From contig NZ_QLIQ01000005.1 of assembly GCF_003428165.1 (NCBI RefSeq), positions 45,615 through 109,614 on the forward strand: DNA of 64,000 nucleotides, written 5' to 3'. Below are positions 1 to 7,727 of this stretch, in pieces. The notes under the pieces were generated by a model. The model saw only the letters and a program-made list of their open reading frames with translations. It was not told the origin of the DNA and searched no databases. The stretch comes from Cysteiniphilum litorale (GTDB lineage Bacteria > Pseudomonadota > Gammaproteobacteria > Francisellales > Francisellaceae). The position numbers and the translations under genes are program-made. How positions within the stretch are numbered: the stretch's first letter is position 1; the number at the start of each line of letters is the position of its first letter.

Positions 1-2
1 CA

Positions 3-704
3 GATCAGCTAAGGGTTGACTCATTGGAAGAGTTGGCAGAAGTTTATCTTAAGGAAATATTGAAAATACAGCCAACAGGTAAATATATTTTAATCGGTGC
101 TTCTATGGGCGGTACGATAGCTTATGAAATAGCACTTCAGTTACAGAGAATGGGGAAAACGATTAAGCGGGTTCTTATGTTTGATACGTGGATCGTATTT
201 GCTCCATGTTTTTATAACAAAGACAATTTGAGTAAGATGTTATCTAATTGTAGTGCCGCATTCTATCAGATATCATCGTTACAAATTAAAAATGTGATGT
301 CAGCGAGTTGTCATATGATGCAGTTAAACCTTGATTATCAGCCAAAAGATCACTCTAGAATTCCGGTTACTTTGTACAAAGCAGCTACGTTAGATGAGAA
401 TCATGCTCAGAACGGTAATCATAAGGATAATGGCTGGTTGACTTATACTTCAGGGTTACGGATTAGAAAAGCCCTTGGTGATCATTTGAGTATTATCAAT
501 GAACAAAATTCGCAGAAGTTAGCACTGCAAGTTGTTAGGGAATTAAAAGACAACTTAATGCTTAAGTTATTCATCTGGTTTAGCGATTGGATTAAAAATA
601 ACCCGTTAGCAGCAATGACAGGTATAATTGGTGTTGTTATTTTAGCCCTTGATGTTTTTTTATTACCACTATTATTATCAGAATGGCTTGCAGAAATAGA
701 ATAA
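3..704 (+). CDS. Thioesterase-domain protein with C-terminal membrane segment (5' end outside window)
   Basis: The frame is open from the window edge, so the start is missing; the TTG at 24 is only an internal codon. The visible part looks like an alpha/beta-hydrolase thioesterase of the type that ends non-ribosomal peptide and polyketide synthetases. It has a helix reading SLEELAEVYLKEI, then the nucleophile elbow GASMGG (GxSxG, Ser near residue 35 of the visible part), an Asp in MFDTW, and a probable catalytic His in the GDHLSI motif. The last ~45 residues form a hydrophobic segment, which is unusual for this family and suggests membrane anchoring. The next gene starts about 14 bases downstream, so co-transcription with the kinase is likely. 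It could be the tail of a large synthetase or a stand-alone thioesterase; the window cannot tell. The fold is fairly sure, the substrate unknown. Confidence 0.7.
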   Translation, partial: DQLRVDSLEELAEVYLKEILKIQPTGKYILIGASMGGTIAYEIALQLQRMGKTIKRVLMFDTWIVFAPCFYNKDNLSKMLSNCSAAFYQISSLQIKNVMSASCHMMQLNLDYQPKDHSRIPVTLYKAATLDENHAQNGNHKDNGWLTYTSGLRIRKALGDHLSIINEQNSQKLALQVVRELKDNLMLKLFIWFSDWIKNNPLAAMTGIIGVVILALDVFLLPLLLSEWLAEIE

Positions 705-717
705 TACTTGGAAAGTG

Positions 718-2367
718 ATGATGGATGATTTAGTAAAAAATGATGGCTTGTTTGGTGTCGATTTTGAGGCAATAAGTCTGGAAGAGGAAAATAAAATTTT
801 AAAGGAGAGATTGCGGTTTCTTGCGGAATCAGTTGATTCTATGACTGGCGTATACATTCGGTGGAAAGATAAAGATGGACGATGCCTTGGCTGTAATAGA
901 GAATTTTCCATTCTTTTAGGCAAGCAAAAGAGAGATATTATAGGAAAAACTGATGCTGAATTATACCCTGAAAGTATGATTGAGCTAGTTGAAACTATTA
1001 AGAGGCATGACTTTATTGTAATAAGAAGTCGATCAGGTCGTGTATTCACAGAGTATTATAATTTTGGAGGATTATTCAGCATTTGTATTAAGTCTATAAG
1101 AAATCCATTAGTTGATGATAATGGAGAGGTTATTGGCGTTGTTGAGATTTTGGTCGATACATCAGAGGAGGAGGATAGTTTATTGCACCATCAGTTTAGT
1201 AGTGATTCAAATAAGATTGATTTCCAGCAGGTTCTTGACGCTATTGACGCTCATGTATATTGGAAAGACGTAACAGGAAGATATCTTGGCTGTAATAGCT
1301 CAGTATTATCATTTAATAAATTTAAAAAGATCAAAAATATAGTTGGAAAAACAGATTATGATATTTTACCTGAGAAAATGGCTGATCAGGCAATTGCTAA
1401 TGATGCTGAAGTGATGAGGGATGATAAAACTGTGATAGTAGAAGAGTTTTGTACGGATAATAGTGGTCGTGTTTTTATGTCATCAAAATCACCCCTTCTC
1501 GATCGATTTGGACAGGTCAAAGGTATAGTAGGAGTCTCAATCGATATTACTGAGCGTAAAAAGTTGGAGAGGGAGGCAGAAAGACAAAATATATTAATGA
1601 AAAAGCAAGATCAACTAAAAACACAGTTTATTAGAAATTTCTCTCATGATTTGAGTGCGCCAATTAGCAGTTTAAAGAGTGATTTTATTTTACTGCGATC
1701 CTTACTAAAGGAAGATGTTAAAGTACAAAAACTGGTTCCACGATTTAGCCGAAATGTGGACAGAATTGAGACTATGTTTCTGGATATGCGGCGGGAATTT
1801 TTGTCAGGTGTGTGGGATGTTAATATCCGTGAACAGAATTTTTGTTTGAGCAATATGTTGAATCGTGAATTTGATTTATTACAGAGCTGTCTTACGATTG
1901 AGAAATCGGAAAAATTAGTATTAAAGCTTGCAATAGATCAGGCGATACCAGCGCAAATTACCGGTGACTCAGTCAAGCTGGGCATGATTTTACGTAACTT
2001 GTTAGCAAATGCAGTTAAGTATACTAATGAGGGATATGTTGAGTTAGCCGTTGAACTAATCGAAAAGATAGAACATGATGAAGACCGAACTGCTACTCTA
2101 TGGTTGAGTTTTGCTATTGTAGATACTGGAATAGGGATTCCAGAAGAGCATTTATCTGATATATTCTGTCTGGGGTTTAGAGTAAATTCAAGCTATGATT
2201 CTAATAATGCCCCAGGTAGTGGATTAGGTTTAAGTATTGTGAAAGATTATGTAGACCTATTAAAAGGTGAGATTATTGTTGAAAGCACTCTCGGAAAAGG
2301 GAGTAAATTTCTTGTTAAGTTATCATTTTCGAGTGTTGACGACAAAGAAAATCATGAAAATACATAA
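718..2367 (+). CDS. PAS-PAS sensor histidine kinase
   Basis: Soluble sensor kinase of about 550 residues without a clear membrane segment. A short coiled coil (about 20-40) leads into two PAS domains (about 40-150 and 172-282). Both contain the WKD..GR.LGCN pattern, so they look like an internal duplication. The phosphoacceptor helix follows, with FSHDLSAP (His near residue 310), then a HATPase domain with N box (NLLANAVKY), G1 box (DTGIGIP) and G2 box (GSGLGLSIV). GTG 715, ATG 718 and ATG 721 are all possible starts. The GGAA at 710-713 favours one of the two ATGs, and 718 is used here. The gene follows the thioesterase gene closely. No response regulator is adjacent on this strand; the OmpR-type regulator at 3.7 kb has its own kinase, so the partner is unknown. 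Confidence 0.9.
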   Translation: MMDDLVKNDGLFGVDFEAISLEEENKILKERLRFLAESVDSMTGVYIRWKDKDGRCLGCNREFSILLGKQKRDIIGKTDAELYPESMIELVETIKRHDFIVIRSRSGRVFTEYYNFGGLFSICIKSIRNPLVDDNGEVIGVVEILVDTSEEEDSLLHHQFSSDSNKIDFQQVLDAIDAHVYWKDVTGRYLGCNSSVLSFNKFKKIKNIVGKTDYDILPEKMADQAIANDAEVMRDDKTVIVEEFCTDNSGRVFMSSKSPLLDRFGQVKGIVGVSIDITERKKLEREAERQNILMKKQDQLKTQFIRNFSHDLSAPISSLKSDFILLRSLLKEDVKVQKLVPRFSRNVDRIETMFLDMRREFLSGVWDVNIREQNFCLSNMLNREFDLLQSCLTIEKSEKLVLKLAIDQAIPAQITGDSVKLGMILRNLLANAVKYTNEGYVELAVELIEKIEHDEDRTATLWLSFAIVDTGIGIPEEHLSDIFCLGFRVNSSYDSNNAPGSGLGLSIVKDYVDLLKGEIIVESTLGKGSKFLVKLSFSSVDDKENHENT

Positions 2368-2548
2368 CAATACATTATGTCCATTGATGTTGCTAATTCG
2401 TGAATGTACCATGGCTGCAGTCGCTTAGGTAGTTACTTTGTTTGCGTGTGGGTTTACTCCTTATCCCTCCTATCCCCGGATCCCACCGAGCTTGAAATGC
2501 GCTTGAGCGACTTTATTTATTCAGCTAAGGGAAGACTAAAGACAAAAC

Positions 2549-3358
2549 TCACGTAATGATACGTTTATACAGTAAGTAGCGCATTAAGGATTGTTGACCA
2601 GATATGTACATGAGAAATTCGTACTTAGTAGGAAAACCTAGTTTTTTCATCAAGGCATTGAGTTTATCCTCAACTGTGCGATGCGATAGTGCGATCATTG
2701 GAGCAATTTCTTTTGCGCTGTGAATACCTTGATATAAAAACCAGATAATCTGCAGCTCTTTGATTGACAGCTGTTGAATAAGGGGATGGGTAAGCTCGAT
2801 GCCTGTTGGTTTTTGAAAGTCATGACCAGAGAACTCTTCTGAGATTAGAAACTCAGATAAATCGTAAAAATGAGTTGTAAGCTTTTGATAGAAACATTGT
2901 ATACGATGTTTAAGCTCGATATATTTATCCATGTAGGTAACTTGTTTCTTTTTATCATTGAAGCAAAGCGTGAGTTTTGAGATATTACCATCCAAGTGAT
3001 AACAAAAAATCATTAAAGCATCGTCACCTGTATCAAGAATTGAGGCTATAAAGCGTTGTTCTTCTTGATCATCTTTACACACAAAATGACAAATATCTGT
3101 ATATTTTGTCAAAGCTGGCAGCAGGAGCACATTATCATAAGAATGCACTGGGTTTGAGTGAGTAGGTCGGTGCTCAAGATATCGATATGATGAATCTATA
3201 AGCCGAATTGGAACCTCATAAACTAAACCACTTCTGAGCACGATAGTGTAGACGATTTCATCTGCATCTATACCATGCAATTCTTCTTGCAGGATGGCGG
3301 TAAGTAGTTTGTTATGTTTTTCATATAGCGTTGTGTAAATGGATAGAATGGATGACAT
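2549..3358 (-). CDS. LuxR-type HTH transcriptional regulator
   Basis: The C-terminal ~60 residues form a LuxR/FixJ-type helix-turn-helix, with LSIKELQIIWFLYQG, then AKEIAPMIALSHRTVEDKL and a final KKLGF. The N-terminal ~190 residues match no input domain I recognise; no receiver or autoinducer-binding signature is visible. The frame extends upstream to a TTG at 3430. The ATG at 3358 (protein starting MSSILS) is preferred because the extension looks like AT-rich non-coding sequence and has no better ribosome-binding site. The gene is convergent with the PAS kinase and divergent from the two-component operon at 3706. The protein at 52240-53022 has the same plan (about 260 residues, unknown sensor part, C-terminal HTH), so the two may be paralogous regulators. 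Confidence 0.75.
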   Translation of the reverse strand: MSSILSIYTTLYEKHNKLLTAILQEELHGIDADEIVYTIVLRSGLVYEVPIRLIDSSYRYLEHRPTHSNPVHSYDNVLLLPALTKYTDICHFVCKDDQEEQRFIASILDTGDDALMIFCYHLDGNISKLTLCFNDKKKQVTYMDKYIELKHRIQCFYQKLTTHFYDLSEFLISEEFSGHDFQKPTGIELTHPLIQQLSIKELQIIWFLYQGIHSAKEIAPMIALSHRTVEDKLNALMKKLGFPTKYEFLMYISGQQSLMRYLLYKRIIT

Positions 3359-3705
3359 TTTTATTTGTATAAATGATGATCTAAAATAATTAAGCTGTGT
3401 GCATTTTATGGAGTTTGAATGAAATATCAACTTTTTTGGGGTGATATTTTTAATATTTTACGAAACTTTTATAAAATACCGTAGCTGTACGGAGTGTAAG
3501 GTTAGCTATCAGCAGACTTCCTATTTTTGAACCTCAACAGACTAAAAATTTAAATGAATGTATTACGATACTTGTATTTAGATGTATTGCTTTGAATTGA
3601 ATGTTGGTGGGTAGTTGAATATCGATGTTATGTTTCATTACAATTTGACGACTAAGACTACCTATTGCGACAAATTACAGCTTTTACTAACAGTAGGATA
3701 TAAAA
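3359..3705. promoter_or_regulatory. Divergent intergenic region
   Basis: 347 bases of AT-rich DNA between the minus-strand LuxR-type gene and the plus-strand two-component operon. Promoters for both are expected here. The only clear element is a good ribosome-binding site, AGGA at 3695-3698, seven bases before the ATG of the response regulator. No convincing paired -35/-10 boxes or operator repeats were found by eye. Confidence 0.45.
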
Positions 3706-4476
3706 ATGATGTTAAGTTCTGATAGTACGATACGCCTGTACGAAAATAAAGTATTAATTGTTGATGATGACCACGAAATGGTTGAGTTGCTTCAAAAACT
3801 ACTCAAAAATCATGGCTTTTCAGTGAGCTTTGCGCATAGTTTATCAGGCGCATTGACTATTTTGAATAAAAAAGTGCCCGATATCATCCTCCTAGATGTT
3901 ATGTTGCCAGATGGCAACGGTATTGATGCATGCCAGCAGATACAAAGAAATTATAATATCCCAATCATTATGTTAACGGCGCTTGATAGTGATGTAAAAA
4001 AAATACTTTCTTATGAGCTTGGCGCATGTCAATACATCACAAAACCTTTTAATAGTGACGTTTTAGTAGCACAAATCAAGAGTGCTTTGCGACAGTTTTC
4101 ATTTGTAACAGAGGAAAATAGAAACAAACGTTATGTTCATTTTGGTCACTTGGTTTTAGACTTGTATGATCGTTATTTGATTAACGCGCAAGGTGTTAGC
4201 ATTGAGCTTTCAAATACAGAATATGATTTATTAAGATTATTGATTGATTCTAATCGAAAAATATTATCGCGTAATGATGTGACAAAGGCACTTTTTCGTC
4301 GTGAATATGACGGTAGTGATCGTGCAGTGGACATTATTGTTGGGAGATTACGTAAAAAGGTAGAAGAGGATACTGCTAACCCTAAAATCATCAAAACCGT
4401 ACATGGCTACGGTTATATTATGCTTGCAGATATTTATTATTCGGATCAAAAAATGCTTTTTGAGCACCATAAATGA
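3706..4476 (+). CDS. OmpR/PhoB-type response regulator
   Basis: Two-domain DNA-binding response regulator of 256 residues. The receiver has the acidic pocket VDDDHE (Asp20-22), the phosphoacceptor Asp64 in ILLDVMLPDG and Lys113 in the YITKPF motif. The C-terminal winged helix (about 145-245) ends in the family signature KIIKTVHGYGYI. The start ATG follows AGGA with a seven-base spacer; a second ATG directly behind it is possible. The stop overlaps the kinase start as ATGA, so the pair is translationally coupled. The kinase at 4473 should phosphorylate it. Targets are unknown, but the fimbrial and Dot/Icm operons close by are candidates. Confidence 0.93.
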   Translation: MMLSSDSTIRLYENKVLIVDDDHEMVELLQKLLKNHGFSVSFAHSLSGALTILNKKVPDIILLDVMLPDGNGIDACQQIQRNYNIPIIMLTALDSDVKKILSYELGACQYITKPFNSDVLVAQIKSALRQFSFVTEENRNKRYVHFGHLVLDLYDRYLINAQGVSIELSNTEYDLLRLLIDSNRKILSRNDVTKALFRREYDGSDRAVDIIVGRLRKKVEEDTANPKIIKTVHGYGYIMLADIYYSDQKMLFEHHK

Positions 4477-5780
4477 AAGTCAAGATGAAAACAAGAATAT
4501 ATTTTTGGCTGGTACCAAAACTATTTATGGGTTTTCTGCTGCTCAATGCTGCATTTATAATTTTTTCATATAGAAATTATGAAAACAACCGTTATTATCA
4601 GACGATTTACTCACTAACTAATGCTGTATTGAATTTACATTATAAATTTCTGCCACAAGCATCCTATAAGCAGAATTTATCATTATATGTTAGTACTTGG
4701 CCTAATTATATTGGCTATGCTTTTTCAAATAATGGGATATTCTCCAAGAAGTTAGTACTAGATATCACTGCCTTGCAGGGCACCTATTTTTCACAGACTT
4801 ATAGGGAAGTACGTAAGCGGATACAAGAAATATTGCCGGATATTGGCTACGGGAAAAAAGATATTTCAATTTGCTATAAAGACCTTGGTTTTTGCATAGA
4901 TTTTTCAATTGATAATACCAACCGGATATACTTGTATTTGCTATTTGCAGTTGCTTCTTTATTTATTGCCTTTATTATTCCAGTGTATTTTGCATATACT
5001 GAGAAATTACTAAAACCCTATTTAAAAATGAAGATGCTTGCCGACAACTTGGGGATAGAAGTAGAAAAACATTCTTTATTCACGCCATTTTTTATGCAAA
5101 ATGCCGCTGATTTGATGGTTAAAGTCAGTGATAAAGTACAAAAAATGCTAGACGATAAATTACAGCTGATATCAGCGTTGTCCCATGATTTGAAAACACC
5201 TTTGGCAAAAGCAAAGCTATATATGCAAAATATGATTCCAGAGGCATATCATCATCAATTATTGAAGTATTATGCTGATATGGAGTATTTGATTAATCAA
5301 ATGAATGCCTACAGTGAAAAATCACATAAAATTGAAGCAATGCAACCAGTTAATTTGGTTGATTTTATCGATGCTGTTTGTCATGAGTATGAGATCAATG
5401 GTTTTGCAGTTAAATTCGAAAGCACGCTGGATTCAGCGGTATTGCCTTTGCAGAGAAAAGCGTTTAAACGAGCAGTGCAGAATATCATTGATAACGCCAT
5501 CAAATATGCCCAAAGTGTTAATGTTACAATCATTAAAACAGTAAATGAAAATGCGATTTGTTTGCGATTTATTGACGAAGGTCCAGGTGTGGACCCAGCG
5601 ATTATCGATCAACTATGCGAGCCGTTCTTTCGTGTTGATAACTCAAGAAGCCACAATCTCCCAGGATCAGGCTTGGGGCTATCAATAGTTAAAGAAATCG
5701 TTGAGCACAATGCCGCTACTTTGACTATATATAATAACCCCAACAAACGTGGATTGACAATTGAGATCAAGTGGAACTAA
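4473..5780 (+). CDS. EnvZ-like membrane sensor histidine kinase
   Basis: Membrane sensor kinase of 435 residues, partner of the regulator just upstream. Transmembrane helix 1 lies at about 14-34. A periplasmic sensor region of roughly 115 residues follows, then helix 2 at about 152-174 and a linker. The H box is ISALSHDLKTP with His238. The HATPase domain has N box QNIIDNAIKYA, G1 box DEGPGVD and G2 box GSGLGLSIVKEIV. The start ATG overlaps the regulator's stop codon. The last ~45 codons are copied in a degraded form 300 bases downstream (6076-6216), which shows that a second related kinase or a partial duplication once existed here. Confidence 0.93.
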   Translation: MKVKMKTRIYFWLVPKLFMGFLLLNAAFIIFSYRNYENNRYYQTIYSLTNAVLNLHYKFLPQASYKQNLSLYVSTWPNYIGYAFSNNGIFSKKLVLDITALQGTYFSQTYREVRKRIQEILPDIGYGKKDISICYKDLGFCIDFSIDNTNRIYLYLLFAVASLFIAFIIPVYFAYTEKLLKPYLKMKMLADNLGIEVEKHSLFTPFFMQNAADLMVKVSDKVQKMLDDKLQLISALSHDLKTPLAKAKLYMQNMIPEAYHHQLLKYYADMEYLINQMNAYSEKSHKIEAMQPVNLVDFIDAVCHEYEINGFAVKFESTLDSAVLPLQRKAFKRAVQNIIDNAIKYAQSVNVTIIKTVNENAICLRFIDEGPGVDPAIIDQLCEPFFRVDNSRSHNLPGSGLGLSIVKEIVEHNAATLTIYNNPNKRGLTIEIKWN

Positions 5781-5806
5781 CTCCAAGTCGTGACCTGTTT
5801 TTTAGA

Positions 5807-5902
5807 ATGCGACAGACACTCGCGTTAATCAAAGAAAGTAAACCCTTAAAACATCGACGACCACCTTCATTATCCGATGAGCAAAAAAACAAAGGTGCAT
5901 AA
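5807..5902 (+). other. Small open frame, doubtful
   Basis: A 31-codon frame, rich in Lys, Arg and Pro, starts with ATG just after the kinase stop and ends TAA. It has no ribosome-binding site and lies in a stretch that also carries the kinase duplication scrap. It may be the tail of a lost gene rather than a real small protein. Not recognised. Confidence 0.15.
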
Positions 5903-5946
5903 TATAATCCCATGACAGCTCTCCTATATAATTAGTTAATAGTTAC

Positions 5947-5965
5947 GGGTGCTTGCACTGCACCC
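5947..5965 (+). terminator. Hairpin after the two-component operon
   Basis: GGGTGC (5947-5952) and GCACCC (5960-5965) form a perfect 6-bp, GC-rich stem with a 7-base loop. It lies about 170 bases downstream of the kinase stop. No T-run follows immediately, so intrinsic termination is only a possibility. Confidence 0.35.
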
Positions 5966-6075
5966 ATTGCCAGTGTCACTTATTATTTTAATGTAAGCTA
6001 TAAACATTTTGTAACTTATCTTGCATTCATGTATTTAGTTGTGGTGGTTGTTTTTTTGGATTGGCAGCCCAAAAG

Positions 6076-6216
6076 AGTCACAATCTTCCAGGATTAGGCT
6101 CAGGGCTATCAATAGTTAAAGAAATCGTTGAGCACAATGCCGCTACTTTGACTATATATAACCATCCGAGCAAGAGTGGATTGGTGGCTGATGTTAAGTG
6201 GTGGTTGAAGTCATAG
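6076..6216 (+). pseudogene. Degraded copy of the histidine kinase C-terminus
   Basis: In one frame this stretch encodes 46 residues, beginning SHNLPG and ending WWLKS before TAG. They match the C-terminus of the kinase at 4473-5780. A run of over 50 bases (from CTATCAATAG to CTATATATAA) is identical in both places, while the flanks have diverged. The ATP-lid motif reads PGLGSGL here instead of PGSGLGL, so the glycine order is damaged. No upstream kinase domain remains. It is the leftover of a duplicated or recombined kinase gene. Confidence 0.8.
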
Positions 6217-6272
6217 GGGGCATGATTGACATTGTTGGCTGAGCGCCAGTCGAAGCCATAGGCAAAAAGTGA

Positions 6273-6803
6273 TTAAGCTGAAATGGTACAGGTAGTAGTG
6301 CTTGAGTGCGTTCCCGTTTTATAGTTAACGCCATTAGGTAATACAAAAAGCAACTGGAATGTTGTGGTATTAGAGTCATCACTCCTATCCCTATTAATTT
6401 CGACTTCTTCAGACATAATATCCTTGTACCCATTTACCGAATTATTTTGATAGACGTAGCCAATATATTTTTGACTACCCCCACCGTTTAAAGGTATACT
6501 TACACTATTGTCTCTGCATGAAATCTTATATTTTTCTAAATTAGCAATATTCGAAGTTATCTGCAGTTCATTCGATTTTCCGCTGTAAGCTGGGGCGGTT
6601 GATAATCCGTAAAGATTAGATTGATCACGAGAGAGTGCCGCACTCACCGTAACATTATTATCCTGATTATTTAATCTAATTCGTTGATCAACAGTAAGAT
6701 ATGCATTAATTTCCACATCTGCAGTTGAAGAGCCCAAACAGCAGTTACCTGCAAACAATAAAACAGGGAGCCCCAAAAGCATTTTTAAATAATTTCTAAT
6801 CAT
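6273..6803 (-). CDS. Minor fimbrial subunit of the class 5 pilus operon
   Basis: Exported protein of 176 residues, last gene of the fimbrial operon. The N-terminus is a signal peptide (about 1-25, LLGLPVLLFAGNCCLGS). The mature part is rich in beta-strand patterns with alternating hydrophobic residues and ends in a Thr-rich strand (TTTCTISA), as pilins do. It resembles CS1/CFA-I-type subunits in size and composition, but I cannot align it confidently with the major pilin. The start ATG follows AAGG at nine bases. It sits 24 bases after the larger minor subunit. Its role could be minor pilin or chain terminator. Confidence 0.55.
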   Translation of the reverse strand: MIRNYLKMLLGLPVLLFAGNCCLGSSTADVEINAYLTVDQRIRLNNQDNNVTVSAALSRDQSNLYGLSTAPAYSGKSNELQITSNIANLEKYKISCRDNSVSIPLNGGGSQKYIGYVYQNNSVNGYKDIMSEEVEINRDRSDDSNTTTFQLLFVLPNGVNYKTGTHSSTTTCTISA

Positions 6804-6827
6804 TTTGTTGTTACCTTCATCATTTTT

Positions 6828-7709
6828 TTAAAAAGACGCTTCTAGTTTTAAATTGATTTTTCCAACATATTTCCCAGCTTTAGCATTGTCCATGTCACTT
6901 TGCTTGGTTTTAAGATCCAAAAGAAATGTATTGTTGATGTTTGCAAAACCTGATTTAGATATATGGTCACCAATCTTAATGTCATTATTCATATCATTAA
7001 TATGAATCGGTATTTTATTATGATCATTCCGTTCATGTTTTAGCTGGCAGGTAGTGCCATCGTAATAATCACAATAGAATAGGGTTAACTTAACATTATT
7101 GGCATTGGTTTCAACAGGAATTTCGACTTGTTTTGTGTAATCGCCGGAGTCTTGATTTTCGGTAAGTTCAGCATCAATACTATTATTAGTGATGAGAATA
7201 TAGGGTGCTATATTAAGTGTTATGTCCATATTAACTTCACCACTCTCACAATGCGTAGCAAGATCTTGTAAGCTTATGGGAGTGTTGGTTAGCGAACATT
7301 TTTGGATGCCTGTTTTATTAATTAATCCAGAATCCAGTGTCAAAGTAGGTGATATTAGTATCAGAGCTTTAGTTTGATTACTTCCAGACTTCAGATTACT
7401 TTTAGTAATATTAAGTGTGGCAGTGACAGTGTGGTTGCCACAATTTAAAGGAACTTGTTTGCTATAGGAAATTTCATCTTTAAGTATATATTTTTTCTTT
7501 TTTGTTCTTGAAGCTATTTCACGCTCAGGCAGAGTAATCATAAAGTTATTATTACTACTATCTTGCGCTGACTCTTTTATGATATCAAGCGTTACACTTG
7601 CATTGTAGTCTTTAATCTCTGCCAATGCCTCACCACCACAGAAACAACCCACTAAAAAAGCACAACATTGCGCAATCATTTTAATTTGCCTTGCTTGCAT
7701 TATTTTCAT
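6828..7709 (-). CDS. Putative fimbrial minor/tip protein
   Basis: Exported protein of about 293 residues directly downstream of the usher gene, the position taken by the tip adhesin (CooD/CfaE) in CS1-type operons. A signal peptide ends near GGEALAE. The rest is beta-rich with four or more cysteines (LNCGNH, KCSLTN, HCESG, YCDYYDGTTC), compatible with disulphide-stabilised lectin-like domains. GGGGGA precedes a cluster of ATGs; the ATG at 7709 has the best spacing, while the first, at 7715, is very close. It is shorter than CfaE (about 360 residues), so the tip role is inferred from gene order and not from sequence identity. Confidence 0.5.
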   Translation of the reverse strand: MKIMQARQIKMIAQCCAFLVGCFCGGEALAEIKDYNASVTLDIIKESAQDSSNNNFMITLPEREIASRTKKKKYILKDEISYSKQVPLNCGNHTVTATLNITKSNLKSGSNQTKALILISPTLTLDSGLINKTGIQKCSLTNTPISLQDLATHCESGEVNMDITLNIAPYILITNNSIDAELTENQDSGDYTKQVEIPVETNANNVKLTLFYCDYYDGTTCQLKHERNDHNKIPIHINDMNNDIKIGDHISKSGFANINNTFLLDLKTKQSDMDNAKAGKYVGKINLKLEASF

Positions 7710-7727
7710 TATCATTTTCCCCCTTGA

